Below are positions 1 through 7,600 of a stretch of DNA of 14,851 nucleotides, in pieces. Source of the stretch: Oscillospiraceae bacterium (GTDB taxonomy: Bacteria > Bacillota > Clostridia > Oscillospirales > Acutalibacteraceae). The number at the start of each line of letters is the position of its first letter. Within the stretch, counting starts at the first letter, position 1. The notes beneath the pieces are model-generated. The model worked only from the letters and a program-made list of their open reading frames with translations. It did no database searches and was not told where the DNA came from. Position numbers and translations under genes: made by a program. The stretch spans positions 1-14,851 of the forward strand of contig JAQXMV010000132.1 in the NCBI GenBank assembly GCA_029013165.1, read 5' to 3'.

Positions 1-1410
1 GGCACCGGCGCGATCATGGCCGTTCCGGCTCATGATCAGCGTGACTATGACTTTGCCAAAAAGTTCGGCGTGGAAATCATCGAAGTCATCAAGGGCGGCG
101 ACATTTCACAGGCTGCTTATGCCGGCGACGGTGAGATGGTCAATTCCGATTTCCTCAACGGCTATCAGGATAAGAAGTCCTCTATTGAGCGTATGCTTCA
201 GTTCCTGACGGAAAAGGGCATCGGTGAAAAGGGCGTACAGTATAAAATGAAAGACTGGGCCTTTAACCGCCAGCGTTACTGGGGCGAGCCGATCCCCATT
301 GTTCACTGCCCGGACTGCGGAATCGTTCCCGTACCCTACAGTGAGCTTCCTCTGAAACTGCCGAAAGTGGAAAACTTTGAGCCTGGTTCCGACGGTGAAA
401 GCCCTCTGGCAAAGATTGACTCCTTTGTCAACTGCACCTGCCCCAAGTGCGGCGCGCCCGCCCAGCGGGAAACCGACACCATGCCTCAGTGGGCCGGTTC
501 CTCCTGGTATTTCCTCAGATACATTGATCCCCACAATAACGAGCGCTTTGCCGATATGGATAAGCTGAAATACTGGGGTCAGGTTGACTGGTATAACGGC
601 GGCATGGAGCATGTCACCCGACATATGATCTATTCCCGCTTCTGGCACCGTTTCCTTTATGATATCGGTGAGGTTCCCTATGACGAGCCCTATGCCAAGA
701 GAACGGCTCAGGGACTGATTCTGGGTCCCGACGGCGAAAAGATGTCCAAGTCCAAGGGTAATGTTATCGACCCCAATGATATCGTTGATGCTTTCGGCGC
801 TGATGTTTTGCGTACTTATGTGCTTTTCATGGGCGATTATGAAAAAGCCGCTCCCTGGTCTCAGGACAGTGTGAAGGGCTGTAAGCGCTTCATTGAAAGA
901 GTCTGGAATCTGCAGGAAATTCTCAATGATTCCGAGGAATACTCCAAGAAGCTGGAAAGCCATTTCCACAAAACCGTCAAGAAAGTGACCGAGGACATCG
1001 AAAGTCTCAAATATAACACGGCGATTTCCGCCCTGATGACTCTGCTCAATGAGATATATGACGCAGGCTCCGTGACCAGAAAAGAGCTTTATACTTTCAT
1101 CTCTCTGCTCAATCCCTTTGCGCCCCATGTGACGGAAGAAATCAATGAGGCCATGGGCAACAGCGAAATGCTGGCCGTCAGTGAATGGCCGACCTACGAG
1201 GAGAGCAAATGCGTTGATGCCGAGATCGAAATCGTGGCACAGGTCAACGGCAAAGTCAGAGCCAAATTTACCGTCAGCGCCGATATCAGCGCCGATGAGG
1301 CGGTGGCACTGGCCAAGGCAAACGACAGAATCGCCGCAGAAATCAGCGGAAAGACCGTTGTCAAGGAGCTTTATGTCAAGGGCAGACTGGTGAATATTGT
1401 TGTGAAATAA
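1..1410 (+). CDS. leuS: Leucyl-tRNA synthetase, C-terminal part (5' end outside window)
   Basis: This cytoplasmic class I synthetase charges tRNA-Leu with leucine. The reading frame is already open at base 1, so the gene is cut by the window edge. 469 codons remain of an enzyme that is normally about 800-860 residues. Numbering from base 1, residues 1-15 (GTGAIMAVPAHDQRD) are the end of the CP1 editing domain. D15 appears to match the E. coli editing residue Asp345. The catalytic core resumes at DWAFNRQRYWGEPIP (about 85-99). A zinc-ribbon-like pair of cysteine motifs follows (C103/C106 and C147/C150). The class I signature KMSKS is at bases 739-753. The anticodon-binding helical bundle and a C-terminal domain complete the protein, with stop TAA at 1408-1410. 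Leucine-responsive control such as a T-box would lie upstream and cannot be seen. The identification is near certain. The long antisense frame across this gene is a shadow. Confidence 0.98.
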   Translation, partial: GTGAIMAVPAHDQRDYDFAKKFGVEIIEVIKGGDISQAAYAGDGEMVNSDFLNGYQDKKSSIERMLQFLTEKGIGEKGVQYKMKDWAFNRQRYWGEPIPIVHCPDCGIVPVPYSELPLKLPKVENFEPGSDGESPLAKIDSFVNCTCPKCGAPAQRETDTMPQWAGSSWYFLRYIDPHNNERFADMDKLKYWGQVDWYNGGMEHVTRHMIYSRFWHRFLYDIGEVPYDEPYAKRTAQGLILGPDGEKMSKSKGNVIDPNDIVDAFGADVLRTYVLFMGDYEKAAPWSQDSVKGCKRFIERVWNLQEILNDSEEYSKKLESHFHKTVKKVTEDIESLKYNTAISALMTLLNEIYDAGSVTRKELYTFISLLNPFAPHVTEEINEAMGNSEMLAVSEWPTYEESKCVDAEIEIVAQVNGKVRAKFTVSADISADEAVALAKANDRIAAEISGKTVVKELYVKGRLVNIVVK

Positions 1411-1446
1411 TATTTTTTCATAATATTCATTCATGTTGTGTTTTTT
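1391..1446 (+). terminator. Weak AT-rich hairpin at the leuS stop, possible terminator
   Basis: TGAATATT (1391-1398) is exactly complementary to AATATTCA (1422-1429). An inner TGAAA/TTTCA pair (1403-1407 with 1416-1420) lies inside it, and a T run follows at 1441-1446. The stem is almost all A-T and overlaps the leuS stop codon, and the T run begins 11 nt after it. This is a poor Rho-independent terminator at best. Nothing better is visible before the rpsU promoter, so some leuS read-through into rpsU is likely. Confidence 0.3.
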
Positions 1447-1449
1447 CCC

Positions 1450-1478
1450 TTGACAAGGCAAAAACTTTGATGTATAAT
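1450..1478 (+). promoter_or_regulatory. Consensus sigma-A promoter for rpsU
   Basis: TTGACA (1450-1455) and TATAAT (1473-1478) are both exact consensus hexamers, separated by exactly 17 bp. Transcription should start near 1485, giving a leader of about 53 nt before the rpsU start. This is the strongest promoter in the window, as expected for a highly expressed ribosomal protein gene. Confidence 0.9.
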
Positions 1479-1537
1479 ATATCGCGTATCCTTAGTGGAA
1501 ATATACCCCTGCTAACAGGTAAGGGAGGGAAATATAA

Positions 1538-1714
1538 ATGAGTCAGGTAAAAGTAAAAGAGAACGAGTCACTCGACAGCGCTCTCAGACGTTTCAAAAGA
1601 CAGACTTCACGCGATGGCATCATCCAGGAGGTTCGTAAAAGAGAACACTACGAAAAGCCTTCAGTTGCCAGAAAAAAGAAGTCTGAGGCTGCTCGTAAGC
1701 GCAAATTCAAGTAA
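1538..1714 (+). CDS. rpsU: 30S ribosomal protein bS21
   Basis: This 58-residue, highly basic protein joins the small ribosomal subunit late in assembly and helps base-pairing near the anti-Shine-Dalgarno end of 16S rRNA. The sequence fits the bS21 family: an N-terminal strand (MSQVKVKENESLDSALRRFKR, with the ESLDSALRRFKR block characteristic), then QEVRKREHYEKPS, then a Lys/Arg-rich tail ending RKRKFK. The length is typical for the family. ATG at 1538 is preceded by AAGGGAGGG (1521-1529) with 8 nt spacing. The gene stands alone, between its own consensus promoter (1450-1478) and a clear terminator (1721-1764). In many Firmicutes rpsU is followed by yqeY; here the next gene is a peptidase. Confidence in the identity is high. 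Confidence 0.96.
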   Translation: MSQVKVKENESLDSALRRFKRQTSRDGIIQEVRKREHYEKPSVARKKKSEAARKRKFK

Positions 1715-1720
1715 TTAACG

Positions 1721-1764
1721 AAAATCACCCAAGGACTTATGTTCTCCGGGTGATTTTGTCTTTG
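1721..1764 (+). terminator. Rho-independent terminator after rpsU
   Basis: AAAATCACCC (1721-1730) pairs perfectly with GGGTGATTTT (1748-1757), a 10-bp stem. Inside the loop GGA (1733-1735) can also pair with TCC (1745-1747). A moderately T-rich tail follows (GTCTTTG). It begins six bases after the rpsU stop codon, so rpsU is probably a monocistronic message. Confidence 0.85.
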
Positions 1765-1849
1765 TATGATGTGTTGTATTTCCATATCGGCCGTTTCCTT
1801 TGCTGAATAAAGGGCGGTCAGAGCGTGAAAGAGAAAGGATGACCTTACC

Positions 1850-2914
1850 GTGATCAGTCAGCTCAAATCTTATCTGAAAGAAAATAACGCCGGTGCTCTG
1901 ATTATGAGCGAAGAAAATATTTGCTATTTCACCGGTTTCCACTCCACCAACGGCTATCTGCTCGTCACAGGAGACAAAGCCGTTTTTCTCACGGATTCGC
2001 GATATATCGAAGCGGCAGGGAATACTATAACTGTCTGTGACGATGTTTTGCAGATCCGTTCTCTGAGCGGTGAGCTTCTGCCTCTGGCTGAAAAGCTGGG
2101 TGTCCGCAAGCTCTGCCTGGAGAGCGAGAGAATCACCGTCGCAAGGTTTCAGGAGCTGAAAAGGCTCTTTTGCGGCATAGAGCTCGTCTGTGACGGGGCT
2201 CTGGACAGAGAAATCTCTGAAATCAGAAAGGTCAAAACCGAAGCGCAGGTTGAGAAGATCGTGAAAGCACAGCGAATCGCCGAAAAGGCTTTTGCGCACA
2301 TTCTCACTTTTATTACCGAGGGCAAAACCGAAAAGGAAATCGCTCTGGAGCTGGACTATACCATGCTGCGTTCCGGCGCTGACGCGCTCTCTTTTGAGAC
2401 CATTGCCGTTGCCGGAGAAAAAAGTTCCATGCCTCACGGTGTGCCCGGCGAGCGAAAAATCAAAAAAGGCGACTTGATCACCATGGATTTCGGCGCCGTT
2501 GTGGCCTTTTATCATTCCGATATGACGAGAACCGTTGCAGTGGGTGAGGTCAGCAGTGAGCAGGCGAGGGTCTATGACACCGTGCTGAAAGCACAGCAGG
2601 CAGGCTTCGAGAAAATCAGAGCCGGTGCCGCCTGCCGTGATGTGGACGCGGCGGCGAGGAATCTGATTGCCGAAGCCGACTACGGGGATTATTTCGGTCA
2701 CGGTCTTGGTCACGGCGTGGGTATAGAGATTCACGAGCTGCCCTCCCTGAACCCCTCGAGCGAGAGTATTCTTGCGCCGGGAAATATCGTGACGGTGGAG
2801 CCGGGAATTTATCTGCCCGGTCAGTTCGGTGTCAGAATCGAGGACATGGCCCTCGTGACCGAAAGCGGCTATGAAAACCTCACTAACTGCCTGAAAGAAT
2901 TAATAGTACTTTAA
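1850..2914 (+). CDS. pepP: M24 family Xaa-Pro aminopeptidase (aminopeptidase P type)
   Basis: This cytoplasmic dimetal peptidase is predicted to release the N-terminal residue before proline from peptides. The 354 residues comprise a creatinase-like N-terminal domain (about 1-120) and a pita-bread M24 catalytic domain (about 125-350). All five expected metal ligands can be placed: D213 (MDFG), D224 (HSDMTR), H288 (GHGLGH), E317 (VEPG) and E331 (RIED). The catalytic-type H295 sits in IHE. The start is GTG at 1850, with AAGGA (1835-1839) about 10 nt upstream. The ATG at 1839 runs into a stop after four codons. hflX follows 11 nt after the stop, so the two are probably co-transcribed. In many Firmicutes this peptidase precedes efp, which is not seen here. 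Substrate choice (Xaa-Pro versus Xaa-Pro dipeptides) cannot be settled by eye; the length and motifs suit the short Firmicutes type. Confidence 0.92.
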   Translation: MISQLKSYLKENNAGALIMSEENICYFTGFHSTNGYLLVTGDKAVFLTDSRYIEAAGNTITVCDDVLQIRSLSGELLPLAEKLGVRKLCLESERITVARFQELKRLFCGIELVCDGALDREISEIRKVKTEAQVEKIVKAQRIAEKAFAHILTFITEGKTEKEIALELDYTMLRSGADALSFETIAVAGEKSSMPHGVPGERKIKKGDLITMDFGAVVAFYHSDMTRTVAVGEVSSEQARVYDTVLKAQQAGFEKIRAGAACRDVDAAARNLIAEADYGDYFGHGLGHGVGIEIHELPSLNPSSESILAPGNIVTVEPGIYLPGQFGVRIEDMALVTESGYENLTNCLKELIVL

Positions 2915-2925
2915 GAGGTGCTTTC

Positions 2926-4173
2926 ATGTACGAAAACGACAAAAAGAAAGAAAAAGCTCTGCTTGTCAGTGTGGATACCGGGGAATTTGATGCCGAAGTG
3001 TCCATTGACGAGCTCGAGGAGCTAGCCCACACGGCCGGAGCCGAGGTTGCCGGAAAGGTGATACAAAAAAAAGAGGCGCCGGAAAAGGCGACCTTTGTGG
3101 GCGTGGGCAAGCTGGCGGAGATCATTTCCTTTTGTGATTCCATGGAGGTGGATCTTCTCATTTTTGACAGTGAGCTTTCCCCCTCTCAGCAGAGAAACTT
3201 AGAAAAGCTCACCCATGTGCGTGTCATTGACAGAACCATGCTGATTCTCGATATCTTCGCCGCCAGGGCGCGAACCGCCGAGGGTAAGCTACAGGTGGAA
3301 CTGGCACAGCTAAAATACTCCTTGCCGCGGCTCGCCGGTCAGGGCACAGCCCTTTCCCGTCTCGGCGGCGAAATCGGCACGAGAGGCCCCGGTGAAACGA
3401 AACTGGAGAGCGATAAGCGACACATTCGGCGGCGCATACAGAAGCTGGAGGAGGAACTGAAAGCCCTGGAAAAACGGCGCAGTCAGATGAGAAAACGCAG
3501 AAGCAAAGACGGCGTGCAGACCGTCGCCATCGTCGGCTACACCAATGCCGGCAAGTCAACCCTGATGAACGCCCTGACCGATGCAGGCGTTCTGGCGGAA
3601 AATAAGCTCTTCGCGACGCTGGATCCCACATCACGGGCTCTGACCCTGCCTGACGGCAGACAGGTTATGCTCATTGACACCGTCGGACTCATTCGCCGCC
3701 TGCCTCATAAGTTGGTGGAGGCTTTCAAGTCCACCCTGGAGGAAGCGGCAGACGCCACGGTGATTCTCAATGTCTGCGACGCCTCTGATGAACACGCAAG
3801 CGAGCATCTTGAGGTGACGAAAAATCTCCTTGCGGAGCTTGGCTGTGAGGATAAGCCGATCATTTCCGTCATGAATAAGTGCGATCTGGTGGGGGATATT
3901 TATTCCATGCCGGCTTTCGGCAGAACGGTTCTGATCTCTGCCCTGGAGGGCAAGGGCTTCGACGAGCTGCTGAACGCCATTCAAAAGGAACTGCCGCCCA
4001 CGCGCCGCAGAGCCGAACTGCTCATTCCTTTCAGTGCCGGAGCCGAGGCGGCCCGGTTGCGCCGTGAAAGCGCCGTGGAGGAAGAGGAGTACCGTCCCGA
4101 GGGACTGTATATCAGAGCTGTGGTCGATATCGCCTTGCTCGATGCCTATAAAGACTGGATCATCGAAAGCTGA
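2926..4173 (+). CDS. hflX: Ribosome-associated GTPase HflX
   Basis: HflX binds the 50S subunit and is known in other bacteria to split stalled ribosomes under stress such as heat or antibiotics. The 415-residue length is typical. An N-terminal HflX domain (about 12-100) leads to the family signature GTRGPGETKLE (151-161) and a charged coiled-coil linker (about 165-195). The G domain follows: G1 GYTNAGKST (204-212), G3 DTVG (251-254), G4 NKCD (317-320) and G5 SAL (338-340). The C-terminal domain is short. ATG at 2926 has AGAGGTG (2914-2920) 5 nt upstream, overlapping the last base of the pepP stop codon, so translation is probably coupled. The 3' end is unusual: the stop codon lies one base from the stop of the convergent DUF4830 gene, so there is no room for a terminator between them. 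Confidence 0.97.
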   Translation: MYENDKKKEKALLVSVDTGEFDAEVSIDELEELAHTAGAEVAGKVIQKKEAPEKATFVGVGKLAEIISFCDSMEVDLLIFDSELSPSQQRNLEKLTHVRVIDRTMLILDIFAARARTAEGKLQVELAQLKYSLPRLAGQGTALSRLGGEIGTRGPGETKLESDKRHIRRRIQKLEEELKALEKRRSQMRKRRSKDGVQTVAIVGYTNAGKSTLMNALTDAGVLAENKLFATLDPTSRALTLPDGRQVMLIDTVGLIRRLPHKLVEAFKSTLEEAADATVILNVCDASDEHASEHLEVTKNLLAELGCEDKPIISVMNKCDLVGDIYSMPAFGRTVLISALEGKGFDELLNAIQKELPPTRRRAELLIPFSAGAEAARLRRESAVEEEEYRPEGLYIRAVVDIALLDAYKDWIIES

Positions 4174-4174
4174 A

Positions 4175-4666
4175 CTATAAGGTCTGGGTGCCGTCAAAGG
4201 TGGTCATGAAGCCGTCGGACTCCACACTGCAGATGTCGCCGCCTATGACCTTTCCGTCATAGACGAGGATGTTGCCGCGTATGATCCCGTCGCTGTTCTC
4301 ATAGCCGGGATAATTCCTGATCTCATAGCTCCAGGCTTTGACACGGCGGCCCTTGTATTTTTCCAGATCCAGCCCCTGCTTTTTTTGCAGCGCATTGTAT
4401 TTTTCGTAGGTCTCGTCAAATTCCGTGGGAATGATGACCTCTTTCACCTCGACGGGATCATCACTGATTTCATAGCCGAACTGGGAGAAAAAGGCGATGC
4501 GGTTTTCACGGCTGTCTGCGGTCATGGAAATACCGCCGACATTGGCTGCCGGCGCGGCTGCGCCCTTAGAGACGGAGATAATTCCGCCGATGGTTGCCAC
4601 TAGGACAACAGCAGCTATGATCAGATATTTTTTTAGTTTAGAAGATTTTACAGAGACGAAAAGCAT
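4175..4666 (-). CDS. DUF4830 domain protein, single-pass membrane anchored
   Basis: This protein has 163 residues. A short basic N-terminus (SVKSSKLKK) leads into one hydrophobic segment at about 14-32, which looks like an uncleaved signal anchor placing the rest outside the membrane. An Ala/Gly/Pro-rich linker follows. The soluble part (about 50-145) contains FFSQFGYEIS, VKEVIIPTEFDETYEKYNALQKKQG and YKGRRVKAWSYEIRNYPG-type elements, which I recognise as the DUF4830 family of Clostridia. Its function is unknown. No catalytic motif is visible. ATG at 4666 has GGTGGA (4678-4673 on this strand) 6 nt upstream. It converges on hflX with a one-base gap and diverges from the GH13 gene with 74 bp between starts. 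I could not place a confident promoter in that spacer for either direction. The family call is from memory of its conserved blocks, so it is moderately sure. Confidence 0.82.
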   Translation of the reverse strand: MLFVSVKSSKLKKYLIIAAVVLVATIGGIISVSKGAAAPAANVGGISMTADSRENRIAFFSQFGYEISDDPVEVKEVIIPTEFDETYEKYNALQKKQGLDLEKYKGRRVKAWSYEIRNYPGYENSDGIIRGNILVYDGKVIGGDICSVESDGFMTTFDGTQTL

Positions 4667-4704
4667 ACCAATTCCACCAATACATTTATTTTCACTAATA
4701 TATA

Positions 4705-4720
4705 TGCGCCGTAAGGCGCA
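4705..4720 (+). promoter_or_regulatory. GC-rich hairpin with GTAA loop in the leader of the GH13 gene
   Basis: TGCGCC (4705-4710) and GGCGCA (4715-4720) form a perfect 6-bp stem closed by GTAA, a GNRA-type tetraloop in RNA. It ends 9 nt before the ribosome binding site GGGGAGGAA (4730-4738). No T run follows, so it is not a terminator. It lies in the 74-bp spacer shared with the divergent DUF4830 gene and could be an mRNA-stabilising 5' hairpin or a palindromic operator. Confidence 0.5.
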
Positions 4721-4740
4721 ATCATGACCGGGGAGGAAAC

Positions 4741-6612
4741 ATGGATTATATTCCTTATAATTCCAGAAACACGCTGCATAAAAGTAAATTCGGAGCCCTG
4801 AGAGAGGGCGAATATGTGGTGTTCAAAGTCGTGTTGCCGAGGAGCCTGTGTTGTTCCGGCGTCGATCTTGTCATTTGGTCTGACAGCGGCGACTGTGAGA
4901 GCATACCCATGTCGTGGCTGTCCATGCAGGGCAATGACGAAGAATGGTGGGCGATGGGCTACACGGCCAAAAAAGCGGATATCTATTTTTATCATTTTGA
5001 GTATCATACGCCCTGGGGCAGAATGACCATTCGGCATAACGGCAACTGCTGCGGCAGTCTTTCCATGGGCCGTGAGGACTGGCAGCTTTCGGTTTACAGC
5101 AAGGATTTTACCACGCCGCAGTGGCTCAAAGGCGGCCTGTTTTATCAGATTTTTCCCGACCGTTTTTATTCATCCGGCGAGGAAAAGAAAAATGTACCGG
5201 CGGACAGGGTGCTGAGAAAGGATATTTTCGGCGAGCCGGAGTGGAGACCCAATTCCCAGGGAAAGGTCATGAATAACGATTATTTCTGCGGTGATCTCAA
5301 GGGCATTGAAGAAAAGCTCGATTACATAGAAAGCCTCGGAGTAACCTGTATTTATCTCAACCCGATCTTTGAGGCGCAGAGCAATCACCGCTATGATACG
5401 GCCGATTACAGTAAGATAGATCCGCTGCTGGGAACGGAAAAAGACCTGAAAAGTCTGTGCAGAAAGGCGGCCGAAAAAGGCATATCCGTCATTCTGGACG
5501 GCGTTTTCAGCCATACCGGAGACGACAGCGTCTATTTCAATAAATATGGCCGCTATCAAAGTCTCGGCGCTTTCCAGTCCCAGGAGTCACCCTATTATAA
5601 GTGGTATAAATTCACCGATTATCCCAATGAATACCGTTCCTGGTGGGGAATCAGCATCCTGCCGGAGGTTGTGGAGGAATCTGAGGAGTTTCTCAGCTTC
5701 ATCACGGGAAAGGATGGTATCGCGCGCCGCTGGCTTCGCTGCGGCGTGAGGGGCTGGCGCCTCGATGTGGCCGATGAGCTGCCTGATGTTTTCCTCGACG
5801 AATTCAGAAAGGCTGTCAAGCAGGAAAACCCGGAGGCTCTTGTGCTGGGCGAGGTCTGGGAGGACGCTTCCAATAAATTCAGCTACGGTCAGCGCCGTCA
5901 TTATTTCCGCGGTGACGAGCTGGACAGCGTGATGAATTATCCCTTTGCCGACGCGGTCATCGGTTTTCTGCGAAGCGGCGTTGCCGAGGGCTTTACGGAT
6001 AAGATTATGACCATTCTGGAAAACTATCCGAAATGTGTCATTGATGTGCTGATGAATCATATCGGCACCCATGACACCATGAGGGCCATTACGGCACTGG
6101 CAGGGGAAAGCTGCGAATACCGGGACAGAAGCTGGCAAAGCAGTCACAGCCTTTCTGAGCAGCAGTATGACAGAGGAATCCGCCTGATGAAAATGGCTTC
6201 GGTCATTCAGTATACGCTGCCGGGTGTTCCGTCCTTGTATTACGGCGACGAAGCCGGTATGCAGGGCTATAAAGATCCCTTTAACCGTTTCTGCTATCCC
6301 TGGGGTCGGGAAAACAAAGAACTGCTGGAGCATTACAGAAAGCTGGGGCATATCCGAAAGAATACTGCCTGCCTGAAAGAGGGCGAGTATTGCACCGTTT
6401 CGGAAATGCTCGGCTGTCTTGCCTATGTCAGATATAGCGGAAAAAGTAAAATAATGGTGATTGCCAACCGCAATGATCACGAGATTGATTATTATTTGCC
6501 CCTTGACTGGCATAACTGTATCAGTTTGCTCGGGGGAAAGGTGCAGGGCGACAAGGTGAAAATCGACGCTCTGGAAGCCGTCATACTAACAAAAGAGGAG
6601 AATGAAACATGA
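4741..6612 (+). CDS. GH13 alpha-glucan hydrolase (neopullulanase/cyclomaltodextrinase-like)
   Basis: This cytoplasmic alpha-amylase superfamily enzyme is predicted to hydrolyse alpha-glucosidic bonds in maltodextrins or cyclodextrins taken up by the cell. It has 623 residues and no signal peptide. Residues about 1-120 form a beta-sandwich N-domain of the kind that precedes the barrel in this group. The barrel starts at GLFYQIFPDRF (132-142). Conserved regions are all intact: region I DGVFSH (D253-H258), region II GWRLDVADE with nucleophile D342, region III LGEVWED with acid/base E371, and region IV NHIGTHD (H444, D445). IYLNPIFEA...SNHRYDT is typical of the neopullulanase-like group, while the SWWGI block recalls GH13 pullulanase-type subfamilies, so the exact specificity is open. 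ATG at 4741 follows GGGGAGGAA (4730-4738). The stop overlaps the prmA start as ATGA, so the two genes are translationally coupled. No other starch or transport genes are adjacent. Confidence 0.9.
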   Translation: MDYIPYNSRNTLHKSKFGALREGEYVVFKVVLPRSLCCSGVDLVIWSDSGDCESIPMSWLSMQGNDEEWWAMGYTAKKADIYFYHFEYHTPWGRMTIRHNGNCCGSLSMGREDWQLSVYSKDFTTPQWLKGGLFYQIFPDRFYSSGEEKKNVPADRVLRKDIFGEPEWRPNSQGKVMNNDYFCGDLKGIEEKLDYIESLGVTCIYLNPIFEAQSNHRYDTADYSKIDPLLGTEKDLKSLCRKAAEKGISVILDGVFSHTGDDSVYFNKYGRYQSLGAFQSQESPYYKWYKFTDYPNEYRSWWGISILPEVVEESEEFLSFITGKDGIARRWLRCGVRGWRLDVADELPDVFLDEFRKAVKQENPEALVLGEVWEDASNKFSYGQRRHYFRGDELDSVMNYPFADAVIGFLRSGVAEGFTDKIMTILENYPKCVIDVLMNHIGTHDTMRAITALAGESCEYRDRSWQSSHSLSEQQYDRGIRLMKMASVIQYTLPGVPSLYYGDEAGMQGYKDPFNRFCYPWGRENKELLEHYRKLGHIRKNTACLKEGEYCTVSEMLGCLAYVRYSGKSKIMVIANRNDHEIDYYLPLDWHNCISLLGGKVQGDKVKIDALEAVILTKEENET

Positions 6613-7538
6613 GCGACTGGACAGAAGTGAGAATCAGCGTCAATGCAAAGGATGTTGACCGTGCAGGGGATATTGCCTCTATGGTTGTGCCGTACGGTAT
6701 CTATATTGAGGATTATAGCGACCTGGAGGCCGAGGCCTGGGAGATCGCCCACATTGACCTCATTGATGAGGAACTGCTGAAAAAGGACCGAAGCAAAGCA
6801 ATGGTTCATGTCTATATTGCGCCGCAGGAAAATCCGCTGGAGGCAGTGGCCTTTTTGCGGGAAAGATATTCCGCGGAAAAAATCGAAAATGAAATTCTGC
6901 TCAATCCCTGCAAAAACGAGGACTGGGAAAACAACTGGAAGCAGTATTTTCACCCCATTCCCGTGGGAGAAAAGCTTCTGATCCGGCCGACCTGGGAAGA
7001 GGAGTTTGACCCCATGGGCAGAAAGGTACTGAATATTGAGCCGGGACTGGCTTTCGGCACCGGTACCCATGAGACCACCCGTCTGTGTCTCGAAACCTTG
7101 GAAAAGCATATCGGCGAGGGAACGCAGGTTCTGGATATCGGCTGCGGCAGCGGAATCCTCTCCATTGCGTCGCTCCTGCTGGGAGCCGAGAGGGCAGTGG
7201 GCGTGGATATTGACGCGCTGGCGGTGAAAACCGCCAGGGAAAACGGTGAGGTAAATGATTTTCGTGAGCCGGAATTTACCGTTTTGCAGGGCAACCTCAC
7301 TGATAAGGTAGAGGGAAAGTATGATGTGGTTGTGGCGAATATCGTGGCCGATATTATCATTATGTTCTGCAAGGATGTGGCGAAATTTATGAAACCCGGC
7401 GCCGTGTTTATCACTTCGGGCATCATTGACACACGGGAGCAGGATGTGATGGACGCTTTTGAGAAGTACGGTTTTGCCATTACGGCGAGACATACCGAGG
7501 GCGGCTGGGTCTGCTTTGAATGTAAAGTAAAAGAATAA
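6609..7538 (+). CDS. prmA: Ribosomal protein L11 methyltransferase
   Basis: PrmA trimethylates ribosomal protein uL11 using S-adenosylmethionine. The 309-residue length matches the family. The N-terminal substrate-recognition domain (about 1-110, with WTEVRISV and the conserved block EDWENNWKQYFHPIPVG) leads into a Rossmann methyltransferase fold. Family hallmarks are EPGLAFGTGTHETT (144-157), the SAM-binding loop VLDIGCGSG (174-182), the acidic VGVDID that follows, and the active-site-like VVANIVADII (N244). ATG at 6609 overlaps the GH13 stop by four bases. Its ribosome binding site AGAGGAG (6594-6600) lies inside the end of the GH13 gene. Usual neighbours in Firmicutes, dnaJ and rsmE, are absent. 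The transcript should end at the hairpin at 7648-7682. Confidence 0.96.
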   Translation: MSDWTEVRISVNAKDVDRAGDIASMVVPYGIYIEDYSDLEAEAWEIAHIDLIDEELLKKDRSKAMVHVYIAPQENPLEAVAFLRERYSAEKIENEILLNPCKNEDWENNWKQYFHPIPVGEKLLIRPTWEEEFDPMGRKVLNIEPGLAFGTGTHETTRLCLETLEKHIGEGTQVLDIGCGSGILSIASLLLGAERAVGVDIDALAVKTARENGEVNDFREPEFTVLQGNLTDKVEGKYDVVVANIVADIIIMFCKDVAKFMKPGAVFITSGIIDTREQDVMDAFEKYGFAITARHTEGGWVCFECKVKE

Positions 7539-7558
7539 AGCAAAGTCATCAACTGAAG

Positions 7559-7600
7559 TTTCGATCAAACCTTTTTAAAGGTTTGTGCAGCTTGTCGAAA
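7559..7600. repeat. Nested palindromic intergenic element, REP/MITE-like
   Basis: A perfect inverted repeat CAAACCTTT/AAAGGTTTG (7566-7574 and 7577-7585) is nested inside a second inverted pair, TTTCGA/TCGAAA (7559-7564 and 7595-7600). Neither strand has a T run directly after the stem, so it does not look like a terminator. Imperfect direct repeats (AAAGTCATCAACTGAA at 7542-7557 and AAAGTCAACTGAA at 7622-7634) flank it. From memory similar palindromes recur between genes in gut Clostridia, but only one copy lies here. Confidence 0.5.

Noticed and set aside
106..1461. Long antisense open frame opposite leuS (451 codons)
   Set aside because: It lies wholly opposite a gene with all leucyl-tRNA synthetase motifs, shows no recognisable domain, and arises from the codon bias of the sense strand.
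7566..7585. CAAACC palindrome as the prmA terminator
   Set aside because: No T run follows on either strand, and a better terminator lies at 7648-7682.
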